NCBI RefSeq assembly: GCF_900101965.1
Contig: NZ_FNAP01000012.1
Coordinates: 1 to 64,000 of the forward strand
Origin: Rhodospira trueperi
GTDB lineage: Bacteria > Pseudomonadota > Alphaproteobacteria > Rhodospirillales > Rhodospirillaceae
DNA: 64,000 nt
Direction: 5' to 3'
Shown here: piece after piece, positions 1 through 7,860 of the stretch
Layout of the letters: each line of letters begins with the position of its first letter
How positions within the stretch are numbered: position 1 is the stretch's first letter
Position numbers and translations under genes: made by a program
Notes under the pieces: model-generated
What the model saw: the letters and a program-made list of their open reading frames with translations, nothing else
What the model was told of the DNA's origin: nothing
The model's database searches: none

Positions 1-320
1 CCGGTTCTGGGGGGCAGACGCCTGTTGAATCACCCTCGAATCCCGTTCGCCACTGAAATCAGCCCTCGGCCGTTAACCTGAGCCCGTTGCCCTGGCTCCG
101 AAACGGGGCGCGGAGACCGGCGCCGTCGACCCAAGGGGCGCCCCCTTGATCCCCTCGCTGGTGTCCGCCGGACGGACCATGCGCGGCGAGTCGTCCTCCA
201 CTGGCCGCATCACGGCGTGATGCGCAGAGGAAGAACCACCCGTCGTCCCCGGTCAGCCCGTTCATCTGGGACGGACCGGAGACGGGCACCCTACCCTCGG
301 GCGCCCTACCCTCGGGCGCC
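1..320. other. Gene-free stretch at window start
   Basis: No convincing coding region is seen on either strand; the open frames here look like shadows. It holds a perfect small inverted repeat at 206-224 (CGCATCAC, 3-nt loop, GTGATGCG) without a T-tract, and ends in the tandem repeat at 286-330. It may be the 3' flank of a gene lying outside the window. Confidence 0.5.
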
Positions 321-330
321 CTACCCTCTG
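286..330. repeat. Three 15-bp tandem repeats at a gene 3' end
   Basis: Three adjacent 15-bp units (286-300, 301-315, 316-330) of consensus GCGCCCTACCCTCGG, with one change in unit 1 and one in unit 3. Unit 3 covers the stop codon and last codons of the DUF3553 gene, so each copy carries the complement of a TAG. It looks like a recent slippage expansion of the gene end. Confidence 0.9.
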
Positions 331-533
331 GGCGGGCGGGCTTCCTGGACCACATCGAGCACGATGGCATGGGTGTTCAGGACCTGCTTGCCCCGGTTCT
401 CGAAGTTGACGGTCACGCGGGGGCCGACCACGGACTGAACCTGCCCCTTTCCCCAATCGGGCTGGTCTGGCAGTCGGATCCAAGCGCCTGGCGTGACGAT
501 CTCGGAATCACTGAACATAAGGTCCGGGGCCAT
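321..533 (-). CDS. DUF3553 family small protein
   Basis: A 70-aa protein. The core reads as a DUF3553 domain: a PGAWIRLPDQPDWGKGQVQS stretch at residues 15-34, then VTVNFENRGK and a hydrophobic C-terminus. This family is common in Alphaproteobacteria as a small single-domain protein of unknown function. The start at 533 is chosen because the family motif begins soon after it; the open frame continues upstream to 686 but that part has no family likeness. It stands alone and is separated by 239 bp from the divergent chpT. The stop codon lies inside a triplicated 15-bp repeat. The family call is firm; the function is unknown. Confidence 0.8.
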   Translation of the reverse strand: MAPDLMFSDSEIVTPGAWIRLPDQPDWGKGQVQSVVGPRVTVNFENRGKQVLNTHAIVLDVVQEARPPRG

Positions 534-772
534 GGCTGTCCTCTTTTCGCTGGCCAGCGGCGGACGGTTTCGTCCGTGCCGGGCGTTCGGGGAGCGGCCC
601 GCCGTTTCCGGCGTGGCAACACAGGGGCCGAGTCTGTTACAACCCGGCGACCGTTGAGTATGACATAACGGAAGACAGAGGAACAATACCCGTGCGCCAA
701 AGTCGGGTCAGCGGGCCGCCAATTCTGCCGCAACCCTTTGGCTAAGCGCATTGTTTTGGGGGAACGACCGCC

Positions 773-1408
773 ATGTCCGATCATGACGCTCTGGTGATGG
801 CCCAGGCGCTGTGTTCGCGCCTGTGTCATGATCTGGCGGGCCCATTGGGGGCCATCGGCTCCGGGGCCGAATTGCTCGATGACGAGGCGGATGACGAGGT
901 GGTTGCCCTGCTGGCCCGTAGCGCCGCCACCGCCGCACAGCGTCTGCGGCTGCTGCGGGCGGTGCTTGGCCGGCCGGCCAGCGGTTCGCTCAGCCCGGAT
1001 GAGGCACGCGCCGTGCTGGCCGATCACCTCGCCGGCGCGGGCGGTGCTCGGGCGGCGGACCTGTCCTGGACCCTGGAGACAAACAGCACGGATGACCGCA
1101 CCCGCCGCCTGATCCAGCTCGTGCTGACGCTGGCCGTCGTCGCCCTGGACGCGATGCCGAACGCCAAGCACATCGCCATCGGCGGCGCCCTGCCCCGGAC
1201 GATCCAGGTCAGTGTGAACGGCGGCGGCGCGGCGCGGCCGGACGGGCTGGAGGCTCTGGCGGCGGGCCTGGACGGCGGCCCCGCCGTGACCGATCCGCGC
1301 GCCGTGCTGGCATATTACGCGGGCGTGACGGCCCGTCACCTGGGCGTCGCCGTGCGGGTCGAGCCGATGCCCGGCGTTCTGCACTTCCATGTCAAACAAA
1401 CGGCGTGA
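773..1408 (+). CDS. chpT: Histidine phosphotransferase ChpT
   Basis: A 211-aa protein matching ChpT, the phosphotransfer protein that in Caulobacter and relatives passes phosphate from CckA to CtrA and CpdR. The phosphoacceptor region is plain: SRLCHDLAGPLGAIGSGAELL-type sequence with His19, followed by an ATPase-like C-terminal fold with NGGG near residues 143-146. It is cytoplasmic and full length for the family. ATG at 773 follows a purine-rich GGGGGAACG leader. It is followed by a likely terminator and then a CheA-type kinase; whether it phosphorylates CtrA in this organism or works with that CheA cannot be told from sequence. Confidence 0.9.
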   Translation: MSDHDALVMAQALCSRLCHDLAGPLGAIGSGAELLDDEADDEVVALLARSAATAAQRLRLLRAVLGRPASGSLSPDEARAVLADHLAGAGGARAADLSWTLETNSTDDRTRRLIQLVLTLAVVALDAMPNAKHIAIGGALPRTIQVSVNGGGAARPDGLEALAAGLDGGPAVTDPRAVLAYYAGVTARHLGVAVRVEPMPGVLHFHVKQTA

Positions 1409-1420
1409 CAGCCGCGATGC

Positions 1421-1456
1421 GCCCGTCTTGATTCGTTGGACGACGGGGCCTTTTTT
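1421..1456 (+). terminator. Putative Rho-independent terminator after chpT
   Basis: A CCCGTC/GACGGG stem (1422-1427 with 1442-1447) is followed by GCC and six T residues at 1451-1456. The loop is 14 nt, so the hairpin is modest. It suggests that cheA, starting 139 bp further on, has its own promoter. Confidence 0.45.
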
Positions 1457-1594
1457 CCTTTAATTCTCTGCGCGGTAGGGTCAAGATACCGAAGTCGTGC
1501 GTGCAAGCATGCGGAGCAGGCACGGGCCGCGTCCTCTGGCCGGACACAGGCCGCAGAGGTCTTTTGTTGGCGACGTCGCAGGAGAAACCCCGCC

Positions 1595-4453
1595 ATGGAT
1601 GATCTGCTCAGTGAATTTCTGACCGAGACGTCGGAAAGCATTGCCACGCTTGATGTCGAACTGGTCCACCTGGAGCAGAACCCCAACGACCGCGACATCC
1701 TGTCCAACATCTTCCGGCTTGTTCACACCATCAAGGGCACTTGCGGGTTTCTGGGCTTGCCCCGCCTGGAATCGCTGGCCCACGCCGGCGAGAACGTGCT
1801 GGGCAAGTTCCGCGACGGCGAACTGGAGGTCACTCCGGATGCGGTGACGGTCATCCTGCACACCATCGACCGGATCAAGGACATCCTGGGCCATCTGGAA
1901 CAGACCGAAAGCGAGCCCGAGGGCACCGACCAGGACCTGAAGGACCAACTCAACGCCTTCGCCGAGGGTCGCACCGGCGGCGCGGCGGCGGCGCCCCCTC
2001 CGTCCGAGCCCGCGCCCGCACCCGCCGCCGGGGAGCCCGTGGAGCCGGAGGCCAAACCCGCCGGCTCCGGCCCGGTCCAGAATGACAACGGATTCCCGGT
2101 CGCGGCGGAACTTCTGGCCGAGGTTGAGGCGGCCATCGGACAGGGCAAGCGCGCCGCCTCCGAGGCGGAACTGGCCGCCGAGATGGCCGCGGAAGCCGAG
2201 CGCGAAAAGGCGGCCGAGGCCGCCAAGGCGACGATCCCCGGCGACGAAGCCCGGAAGGCCGCGGAGGCCGCCGCCGCCAAGGCCGGCAAGCCCAAGGCCG
2301 AGCCCAAGTCGCAGGTGCCGGCGCAGACGGCGCAGCCCGATGGCGGCGACGGCGCCCGTAAGGAATCGGTCGCGGCGCAGAGCATCCGCGTCAGCGTCGA
2401 TTTGCTGGAAAAGCTCATGACCCTGGTCTCGGAACTGGTGCTGACCCGCAACCAGCTTCTGCAGATGGTCCGGGGCAGCGACGACTCCGAATTCGCCGCA
2501 CCCCTGCAACGCCTGTCCCACATCACCTCCGACCTGCAGGAAGGGGTGATGAAGACCCGTATGCAGCCCATCGGAAACGCCTGGGCCAAGCTGCCGCGAA
2601 TCGTCCGCGATCTGGCTCAGGAAATGGGCAAGAAGATCGACCTGCAGATGTACGGCGCGGACACCGAACTCGACCGGCAGGTCCTCGAACTCATCAAGGA
2701 CCCGCTGACCCACATGGTCCGCAACTCCGGCGACCACGGCCTTGAGAACTCGGACGAGCGTCTGGCCGTCGGCAAGCCCGAGGTCGGTGTCATCAAGCTG
2801 AACGCCTATCATGAGGGCGGCCACATCATCATCGAGATTTCCGACGACGGGCGCGGCCTGAACATCCAGAAGATCAAGGACAAGGCCCTCGCCAATGGCC
2901 TCGCCAGCGAGGCCGAGCTGGAGGGCATGAGCGAACAGCAGATCGCCCAGTTCATCTTCAAGGCCGGTCTGTCGACCGCCGAGAAGGTGACCAGTGTTTC
3001 GGGGCGTGGCGTCGGCATGGACGTGGTGCGCACCAATATCGAACAGATCGGCGGCACCGTCGAACTGAAGACGTGGCCCGGCAAGGGCTCGACGTTTATC
3101 ATCAAGATCCCGCTGACCCTGGCCATCGTCTCCGGCCTGATCGTCGAGAGCGCCGACGAGCGCTTTGCGATCCCGCAGATTTCCGTGCTGGAACTGGTGC
3201 GGGTCACCGACAAGTCGGAAACCCGAATCGAGCGGATCAACAAGGCCCCGGTGCTGCGGCTGCGCAACCGCCTGCTGCCCCTGGTGTCGCTGGCCGTGCT
3301 GCTGCGCCTGGACGAGGAGCGCGACAATCTGGAGGACGAGGTCAAGGGTCAGGAGGAGACCTTCATCGTCGTCACCCAGGTCGGCACCTACACCTTCGGC
3401 ATCATCGTCGACCGGGTGTTCGACACCGAGGAAATCGTCGTCAAGCCGGTGGCGCCCATCCTGCGTCACATCAGCATGTTCTCCGGCAACACCATCCTGG
3501 GCGACGGCAGCGTCATCATGATCCTGGACCCGAACGGCATCGCTGGCGCCACGGGAGAGTCCTCCTTGGGCACCGGCGCCGCGGCCGAGACCCTGGCCGC
3601 GCGCGAAAGCCGCAGTTCCCAGGACACCACCTCACTGCTCATCTTCCGCGCCGGCTCCAAAGAACTCAAGGCGGTGCCACTGGGACTGGTGGCACGCCTG
3701 GAGGAAATCGAACTCGACAAGGTCGAATACAGCTACGGCAAGCCGCTGGTGCAATATCGCGGCGAACTGATGCCGCTGATCGGCGTCGACGGGATGATGG
3801 GCATGAAGACCGAGGGCCGTCAGCCAGTGCTGGTGTTCTCCGACCGCGAACGGTCCATGGGCCTGATGGTCGACGAAATCGTCGATATCGTCGAGGAGCA
3901 CCTGAAGGTCGAACTGAAGGCCGAGCAGATGGGGGTGATCGGCACCGCCGTGCTGAACGGCAAGTCCACCGACATCATCGACACCGGCTATTACCTCACC
4001 CAGGCCTTCGGCGACTGGTTCGGCAGCCTGGACGACAACGAAGCCGGCCGGTCCACGGGCGGACGCACGGTGCTACTGGTGGATGACAGCGCGTTCTTCC
4101 GCAACCTTCTCTCCCCGTTGCTGTCGGCCGCCGGCTTCAGCGTCACCGCCGTCAGCGCCCCAGACGAGGCCCTGAGTCTGCGCGAACGAGGCGCTGTGTT
4201 CGATGCCATCGTCAGCGACATCGAAATGCCGGATATGGACGGGTTCGCGTTCGCGGCGGCGGTGCGCCAGACCCCGGATTGGGCGGACACGCCGCTGGTG
4301 GCCCTGTCCTCCCATGCCTCGGAGCGGGATCTGGAACGCGGCCGCCAGGCCGGTTTCGACGATTACGTGGCCAAGTTCGACCGCGACGCGCTGCTGGTCT
4401 CGTTGCAACAACTCGTCAGCGAGCGCACGGGACGGGAGAGCGAAGAGGCTTAG
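1595..4453 (+). CDS. cheA: CheA-type hybrid histidine kinase (Hpt-kinase-CheW-CheW-REC)
   Basis: A 952-aa hybrid. Order: Hpt domain with phosphoacceptor His44 in VHTIKGTCGFLG; an Ala/Pro/Glu/Lys-rich linker (about 120-275) with no obvious CheY-binding P2 domain; dimerisation helices (about 280-345); an ATPase domain with HMVRNSGDHG (N box) and GRGVGMDVV; a CheW-like domain (about 500-640); a second CheW-like domain (about 680-815); and a receiver from 823 with Asp875 in SDIEMPD. CheA autophosphorylates on the Hpt histidine and phosphorylates receivers. Start ATG 1595 has GGAG 11 bp upstream; the open frame upstream of it is not CheA-like. No cheW, cheY, cheB, cheR or receptor gene lies nearby, so it may serve a non-chemotaxis pathway or a cluster split across the genome. 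The inverted base composition of the linker is typical of such hybrids. Confidence 0.9.
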   Translation: MDDLLSEFLTETSESIATLDVELVHLEQNPNDRDILSNIFRLVHTIKGTCGFLGLPRLESLAHAGENVLGKFRDGELEVTPDAVTVILHTIDRIKDILGHLEQTESEPEGTDQDLKDQLNAFAEGRTGGAAAAPPPSEPAPAPAAGEPVEPEAKPAGSGPVQNDNGFPVAAELLAEVEAAIGQGKRAASEAELAAEMAAEAEREKAAEAAKATIPGDEARKAAEAAAAKAGKPKAEPKSQVPAQTAQPDGGDGARKESVAAQSIRVSVDLLEKLMTLVSELVLTRNQLLQMVRGSDDSEFAAPLQRLSHITSDLQEGVMKTRMQPIGNAWAKLPRIVRDLAQEMGKKIDLQMYGADTELDRQVLELIKDPLTHMVRNSGDHGLENSDERLAVGKPEVGVIKLNAYHEGGHIIIEISDDGRGLNIQKIKDKALANGLASEAELEGMSEQQIAQFIFKAGLSTAEKVTSVSGRGVGMDVVRTNIEQIGGTVELKTWPGKGSTFIIKIPLTLAIVSGLIVESADERFAIPQISVLELVRVTDKSETRIERINKAPVLRLRNRLLPLVSLAVLLRLDEERDNLEDEVKGQEETFIVVTQVGTYTFGIIVDRVFDTEEIVVKPVAPILRHISMFSGNTILGDGSVIMILDPNGIAGATGESSLGTGAAAETLAARESRSSQDTTSLLIFRAGSKELKAVPLGLVARLEEIELDKVEYSYGKPLVQYRGELMPLIGVDGMMGMKTEGRQPVLVFSDRERSMGLMVDEIVDIVEEHLKVELKAEQMGVIGTAVLNGKSTDIIDTGYYLTQAFGDWFGSLDDNEAGRSTGGRTVLLVDDSAFFRNLLSPLLSAAGFSVTAVSAPDEALSLRERGAVFDAIVSDIEMPDMDGFAFAAAVRQTPDWADTPLVALSSHASERDLERGRQAGFDDYVAKFDRDALLVSLQQLVSERTGRESEEA

Positions 4454-4779
4454 AGTCGGCCTATCGGGAGGAGGAGGCCTCTCGGGTCCCCGCCTCCCAC
4501 CCCACCCCACCGTGCGTCCGGGGCCGTTCACGGCGGTTCATGCCGACCGCTGGACGCGCTATCGGTGGTCGATGAACGGGGGCAGGACGAGAGACCGAAA
4601 CACGGATGTCGGCACCGCTTGGGTCATGACGCTGGCCCCGGGCATTCCACCAAGGGCCACGTCCGGTCATGCCGGATTGCCATGCCCGCTCGGGGGCCAG
4701 TCCGCGTGCCTGTCGCCGGCATGGGCGCGGCCCGGATGATCGAACACCCCCCGGATGCGGCGGTTGGCCTTAGTGCCCT

Positions 4780-4821
4780 GATCCTGACAAAAGATGCAGC
4801 CTGCATTCTTTTGTCTGGATC
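4780..4821. repeat. Imperfect 42-nt inverted repeat
   Basis: The left arm GATCCTGACAAAAGATGCAG pairs with the right arm CTGCATTCTTTTGTCTGGATC around a single C, with one bulged base and a short mismatch. As RNA it would be a long stem-loop. It shares the TGCATTC element with the next hairpin. Confidence 0.7.
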
Positions 4822-4848
4822 GAAAGTGCACGAGAAACAATGTTTTGT

Positions 4849-4894
4849 GCAGCGACGTCTGCATTCAAGGGGAATCCCTTGAATGCGTCGCTGC
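4849..4894. repeat. Long stem-loop (19 paired bases, 4-nt bulge)
   Basis: GCAGCGAC (4849-4856) pairs with GTCGCTGC (4887-4894), and after a 4-nt bulge GCATTCAAGGG (4861-4871) pairs with CCCTTGAATGC (4876-4886) around a GAAT loop. All listed pairs are perfect. There is no T-tract, so it is not a standard terminator; a structured leader, a REP-like element or an insertion remnant are possible. Confidence 0.85.
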
Positions 4895-4984
4895 CCTAGA
4901 GCACGCTGGGTGCGACAGACCGCCACGCGCGACAGACTTTTTTCGAGACAGATGCACTGGCAAGGATAGGGAGCGGCCCTTTTA

Positions 4985-4998
4985 AATAGCGTGCTATT
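4985..4998. promoter_or_regulatory. MarR-type operator upstream of racemase gene
   Basis: A perfect palindrome AATAGCGTGCTATT. It belongs to the same motif family (ATAGCGCGCTAT) found in front of marR and two other genes in the next 2.4 kb. It lies 94 bp before the racemase ATG. That it binds the MarR protein encoded at 6682-7137 is inference. Confidence 0.7.
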
Positions 4999-5091
4999 TT
5001 ATGCTATGGAGTGGCATGGCTTCAACGCTCGGCGGGCGCCACCGCTGAGGTAGACCATCGAGTTACATCAGACAGACACAAAGGTCCCGCC

Positions 5092-5817
5092 ATGCCGCAA
5101 CGCCCCTATTCGCAGATGACCATCGGCATCCTCGGCGGCAGCAGCAATGTCGCCACCGCCGACTATTACCGCATGATCAATGAGATCGCGAACGCACGCC
5201 TGGGCGGGTGGGACATCGCCGAGACGCTGATCGCCGGCATGAACTTCGGCAACATCGAAGCGCTGTTGCGCGCCGATGACTGGGCCGGCCTGCAAGCCTA
5301 TATGGAAGGGCATGTCGAGCGCCTGATCGCCGGTGGAGCGGACGTGATCCTGGGCGTTTCCAACACCCTGCATCGCCCGCTGGAAGCGATCATGGCGGGG
5401 CGGACGACGCCTTTCATCCATATCGTCGATCCCACCGGCGCGGCGATCCAGGAGCGGGGGCTGGCCCGGATCATCCTGTTGGGCACCCGCCCGGCCATGG
5501 AGCAGAGTTATCTGCGTGATCGCTACGAACAGCGCTTCGGCCTGACGATTCTGGTCCCCGACGCCGACGAACGCGCCGACGTGGACCGCATCATCTTCGA
5601 TGAACTGGTCAAGTTCGACGTCCGCGAGGCCTCCCGCCGGCGCTATCTCGAAATCGTGGACCGGCTGGTCCGGGACGAGGGCGCGCAGGGCGTGATCCTG
5701 GGCTGCACCGAAATCCCGCTGTTGCTGCGGCCAGAGGACCGTCCCGACCTGCCGATGTTCGATACCGCCCAGCTCCACTGCCACGCCGCCGTGGCGTTCG
5801 CGCTGGCCTCGGAATAG
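5092..5817 (+). CDS. Aspartate/glutamate racemase family protein, first catalytic Cys replaced by Ser
   Basis: A 241-aa cytoplasmic protein of the Asp/Glu/hydantoin racemase family. The N-terminal TIGILGGSS motif, the DYYRMINE region and the C-terminal ILGCTEIPLLL motif (Cys205) are intact. PLP-independent racemases of this type use two cysteines, the first normally in a CNT motif. Here that motif is SNT with Ser90 (codon TCC), so ordinary two-base racemisation is doubtful; a one-base isomerase, lyase or altered racemase is possible. Start ATG 5092 is chosen because the family begins with the glycine-rich strand just after it; the open frame starts further upstream at 5011 inside the regulatory region. 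A MarR-type palindrome precedes it. Confidence 0.85.
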   Translation: MPQRPYSQMTIGILGGSSNVATADYYRMINEIANARLGGWDIAETLIAGMNFGNIEALLRADDWAGLQAYMEGHVERLIAGGADVILGVSNTLHRPLEAIMAGRTTPFIHIVDPTGAAIQERGLARIILLGTRPAMEQSYLRDRYEQRFGLTILVPDADERADVDRIIFDELVKFDVREASRRRYLEIVDRLVRDEGAQGVILGCTEIPLLLRPEDRPDLPMFDTAQLHCHAAVAFALASE

Positions 5818-5871
5818 CAGCCCTGGTCCGTGGGGACAGGTCGCCGAAAAAAGGGACGCGCGCCCTATTGC

Positions 5872-5905
5872 ATAGTGCGCTATTTTTTTATATATAGCGC
5901 GCTAT
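5872..5905. promoter_or_regulatory. Paired MarR-type operators upstream of the DUF2269 gene
   Basis: Two palindromes, ATAGTGCGCTAT (5872-5883) and ATAGCGCGCTAT (5894-5905), with centres 22 bp apart, which is about two helical turns. An A/T-only stretch lies between them, a plausible promoter element. They sit about 160 bp before the DUF2269 start codon. Confidence 0.75.
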
Positions 5906-6067
5906 GTGTCCGCCGTCGGGTCCCAGGGGCGAACGGAGCGGCCTTCAGGCCCGTCCCGTCCTCTCCTCCGCGTCCACGGCAAAGGACAAAGACCTTGCTG
6001 CGGACCAAAGAAACGCACGCATCAGCGGCCGTCGCGCCGAAACGCCGTAGGGCAGAGGAGAGAGATC

Positions 6068-6643
6068 ATGGACCTGTTCACCCTGCTGAAGTTCGGACAC
6101 CTCGTCGGCGTCATTCTGTTCGGCGCCGGTCTGCTGGCGACGTTCGTGGTTGAACGCCAGGCCCTCATGGCCTTGGACGCCACCCGTCTGACCGAGGCCC
6201 TGCGGTATGCCCTTCGGTTCAATACGGTCCTCACGCTGCCCGGGGCCGGTGTGATTGCCGTCACGGGGACAAGTCTGATCATCGTGGCAGGCTACTGGGT
6301 TCCGGACCATCCCTGGATTGCCGTCATGGCAGGGCTTTTTCTGGTCCAGGCCGGCGAGATCACGGCTTTGGGTCGTGTTCGCACAAGACGGGCATGGTCG
6401 CGGGCGCGGGCCGCACTGGCTCCCGACATCACTCTGGCGAAGGATGGTCGGACGCAGGTCCTCAGCCCGGGATTTCGCGCCACACATGTCCTGAACCTGC
6501 CCGTGTTCGGCCTGATCGTCTTTTGTGGAGCCGTCCGACCGGAAAGCTGGTTGGTGTTGCTGGCAGCCGGGTCGATGGCACTCGGCGTGGCGGCGGCCCT
6601 CACGCGGTCGGTGGACCCTTCCCGCCAGACCTCGCCGGCATAA
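6068..6643 (+). CDS. DUF2269 family integral membrane protein
   Basis: A 191-aa inner-membrane protein with about four hydrophobic segments (roughly residues 7-28, 54-75, 80-100 and 150-185). The start MDLFTLLKFGHLVGVILFGAG is typical of DUF2269, a family of predicted small membrane proteins of unknown function. Start ATG 6068 has AGAGGAGAGA just upstream; the longer open frame begins in the leader and is unlikely. It is convergent with marR and preceded by the double palindrome at 5872-5905, so it is probably repressed by that regulator. Family call moderate to good, function unknown. Confidence 0.75.
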   Translation: MDLFTLLKFGHLVGVILFGAGLLATFVVERQALMALDATRLTEALRYALRFNTVLTLPGAGVIAVTGTSLIIVAGYWVPDHPWIAVMAGLFLVQAGEITALGRVRTRRAWSRARAALAPDITLAKDGRTQVLSPGFRATHVLNLPVFGLIVFCGAVRPESWLVLLAAGSMALGVAAALTRSVDPSRQTSPA

Positions 6644-6681
6644 TAGGTCAGGAGTCCTTGGACGGGGACCGGGTGGCGGGC

Positions 6682-7137
6682 CTACCCGTCCTCGCTGTCC
6701 TTCATGGTGCGAACGACCCGACGCATCAGGTCCAGGAGCACGCCCCTCTCGTCCTCCGACAGATCGGACAGGGCATGGTCGTTCTGGGCCTGGGCGGCGG
6801 CGGTGGCAGCCTCGCGCAGGTTCCGCGCGGTCGGGGTCAGCCATGTCTGATGCGCCCTGCCGTCGTCCGGGTGCGGGCAGCGTGTGATCAAGCCATCGCG
6901 CTCCATGCGGCGCAGGGTGTTGGCCATGGTGGCCTGCTCGACGTCCAGCCGCTCGACCAGTTGCTTCTGGGTCAGGCCGTCCTCGCCCCACAGCTCCAGC
7001 AGCGTCATGAACTGTGCCGGCGCCAGTCCCAGGGGCTGAATGCGTCGGTGCAGGCCGTGCCCGAACAGCCGCGCCATGTGGTTGGCGAGGTAGCCGGCGG
7101 AGGTGGTCTTGGTGAAGGCGGTCTTTTTGAACGTCAT
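6682..7137 (-). CDS. MarR family transcriptional regulator
   Basis: A 151-aa protein with a winged helix: LTQKQLVERLDVEQATMANTLRRMERDGLI-type recognition region at about residues 55-85, then the wing with HPDDGRAHQTWLT, and a C-terminal dimerisation helix. MarR proteins bind short palindromes as dimers and usually respond to small phenolic or oxidative ligands. Its own upstream region holds ATAGCGCGCTAT at 7176-7187, consistent with autoregulation, and the same motif precedes three neighbouring genes. The ligand cannot be predicted. Start ATG 7137. Confidence 0.9.
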   Translation of the reverse strand: MTFKKTAFTKTTSAGYLANHMARLFGHGLHRRIQPLGLAPAQFMTLLELWGEDGLTQKQLVERLDVEQATMANTLRRMERDGLITRCPHPDDGRAHQTWLTPTARNLREAATAAAQAQNDHALSDLSEDERGVLLDLMRRVVRTMKDSEDG

Positions 7138-7175
7138 GGGGCCGGAGGTCTTTCGCAGGGATCACGCGCCCTTAC

Positions 7176-7187
7176 ATAGCGCGCTAT
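7176..7187. promoter_or_regulatory. MarR-type operator at marR
   Basis: A perfect 12-bp palindrome ATAGCGCGCTAT, centred about 44 bp upstream of the marR start codon, suited to autorepression. Confidence 0.75.
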
Positions 7188-7192
7188 TCCCG

Positions 7193-7270
7193 AGCGCTCA
7201 AGGCCAGCGCTCAAGGCCAGCGTTCAAGGGCAGCGTTCAAGGCCAGCGCTCAAGGCCAGGGTTCAAGGAT
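7193..7270. repeat. Six 13-bp tandem repeats between two operators
   Basis: Six contiguous units of consensus AGCGCTCAAGGCC: units 1, 2 and 5 are identical, units 3 and 4 have GTT for GCT, and unit 6 is degenerate. The array lies in the divergent promoter region between marR and the 4-TM gene, flanked by MarR-type palindromes on both sides. Each unit contains AGCGCT, itself palindromic and resembling the operator core. Confidence 0.9.
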
Positions 7271-7321
7271 CGCGTCGGTCACCGGCACGACCGGACACGG
7301 GAGCGTTCGAACGGCACTTGC

Positions 7322-7356
7322 ATAGCGCGCTATTCTTCTGTTACATAGCGTGTTAT
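7322..7356. promoter_or_regulatory. Paired MarR-type operators upstream of the 4-TM gene
   Basis: ATAGCGCGCTAT (7322-7333, perfect) and ATAGCGTGTTAT (7345-7356, one arm mismatched), centres 23 bp apart, repeating the paired arrangement seen at 5872-5905. The second ends 27 bp before the start codon, just upstream of the ribosome binding site. Confidence 0.75.
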
Positions 7357-7383
7357 CCACAACATCGCGAAGGAGCGTGGTCC

Positions 7384-7860
7384 ATGCCCAAAGCCATCCA
7401 TCCCATCGCCGGCGCGCTGGCGCTCTTGATGATCGTCACGTTCTGGATCTCCACCGTGATCACAGAGGTGTTCGGCTCGCCGGGCGCCGTGGTTGCGGTC
7501 AAAAGCGCCATCCCCTGGGCGTTCCTGCTGCTGATCCCCGCCTTGGCGGCGGCCGGCGGCAGCGGGATCCGCCTCGCCAAGGGCGGCGCGGGCGGCTTGG
7601 CCGGCGAAAAACGTCGGCGAATGCCCCTCATCGCCGCCAACGGCCTGATTGTCCTGGTGCCCGCCGCGCTGTTCCTGGCCGCCAAGGCGCGCGCCGGGGA
7701 CTTCGACGGGGCGTTCTACGCCGTCCAGGCGGTCGAGCTGATCGCCGGCGCCGTCAACATCACCCTGCTTGGCCTCAACATGCGCGATGGCCTGCGCATG
7801 ACCGGGCGCCTGCCCAAACCCACACCCTCATCCAAGCCGGAACAGGAGACCCCGACGTAA
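7384..7860 (+). CDS. Small four-TM membrane protein, unknown function
   Basis: A 158-aa predicted inner-membrane protein with four hydrophobic segments (about residues 8-30, 42-60, 82-100 and 112-135) and a charged, proline-rich cytoplasmic tail. I do not recognise the family. ATG 7384 has AAGGAG nine bases upstream; the open frame extends further upstream through the operators and is unlikely. It is controlled, by inference, by the adjacent MarR protein through the paired palindromes. The LysE-type exporter gene begins 207 bp downstream and could be co-transcribed. Confidence 0.75.
   Translation: MPKAIHPIAGALALLMIVTFWISTVITEVFGSPGAVVAVKSAIPWAFLLLIPALAAAGGSGIRLAKGGAGGLAGEKRRRMPLIAANGLIVLVPAALFLAAKARAGDFDGAFYAVQAVELIAGAVNITLLGLNMRDGLRMTGRLPKPTPSSKPEQETPT

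Larger units (their letters stand above)
4454..5091. other. Long intergenic region with two hairpins and an operator
   Basis: No gene is supported between cheA and the racemase gene. The first half has no visible feature. The second half is more AT-rich and contains two large inverted repeats (4780-4821 and 4849-4894) and a MarR-type palindrome (4985-4998), so it is probably the regulatory region of the racemase gene. Confidence 0.6.

Noticed and set aside
7193-7270. Possible CRISPR array
   Set aside because: The 13-bp units are contiguous with no spacers and no cas genes nearby; it is a plain tandem repeat.
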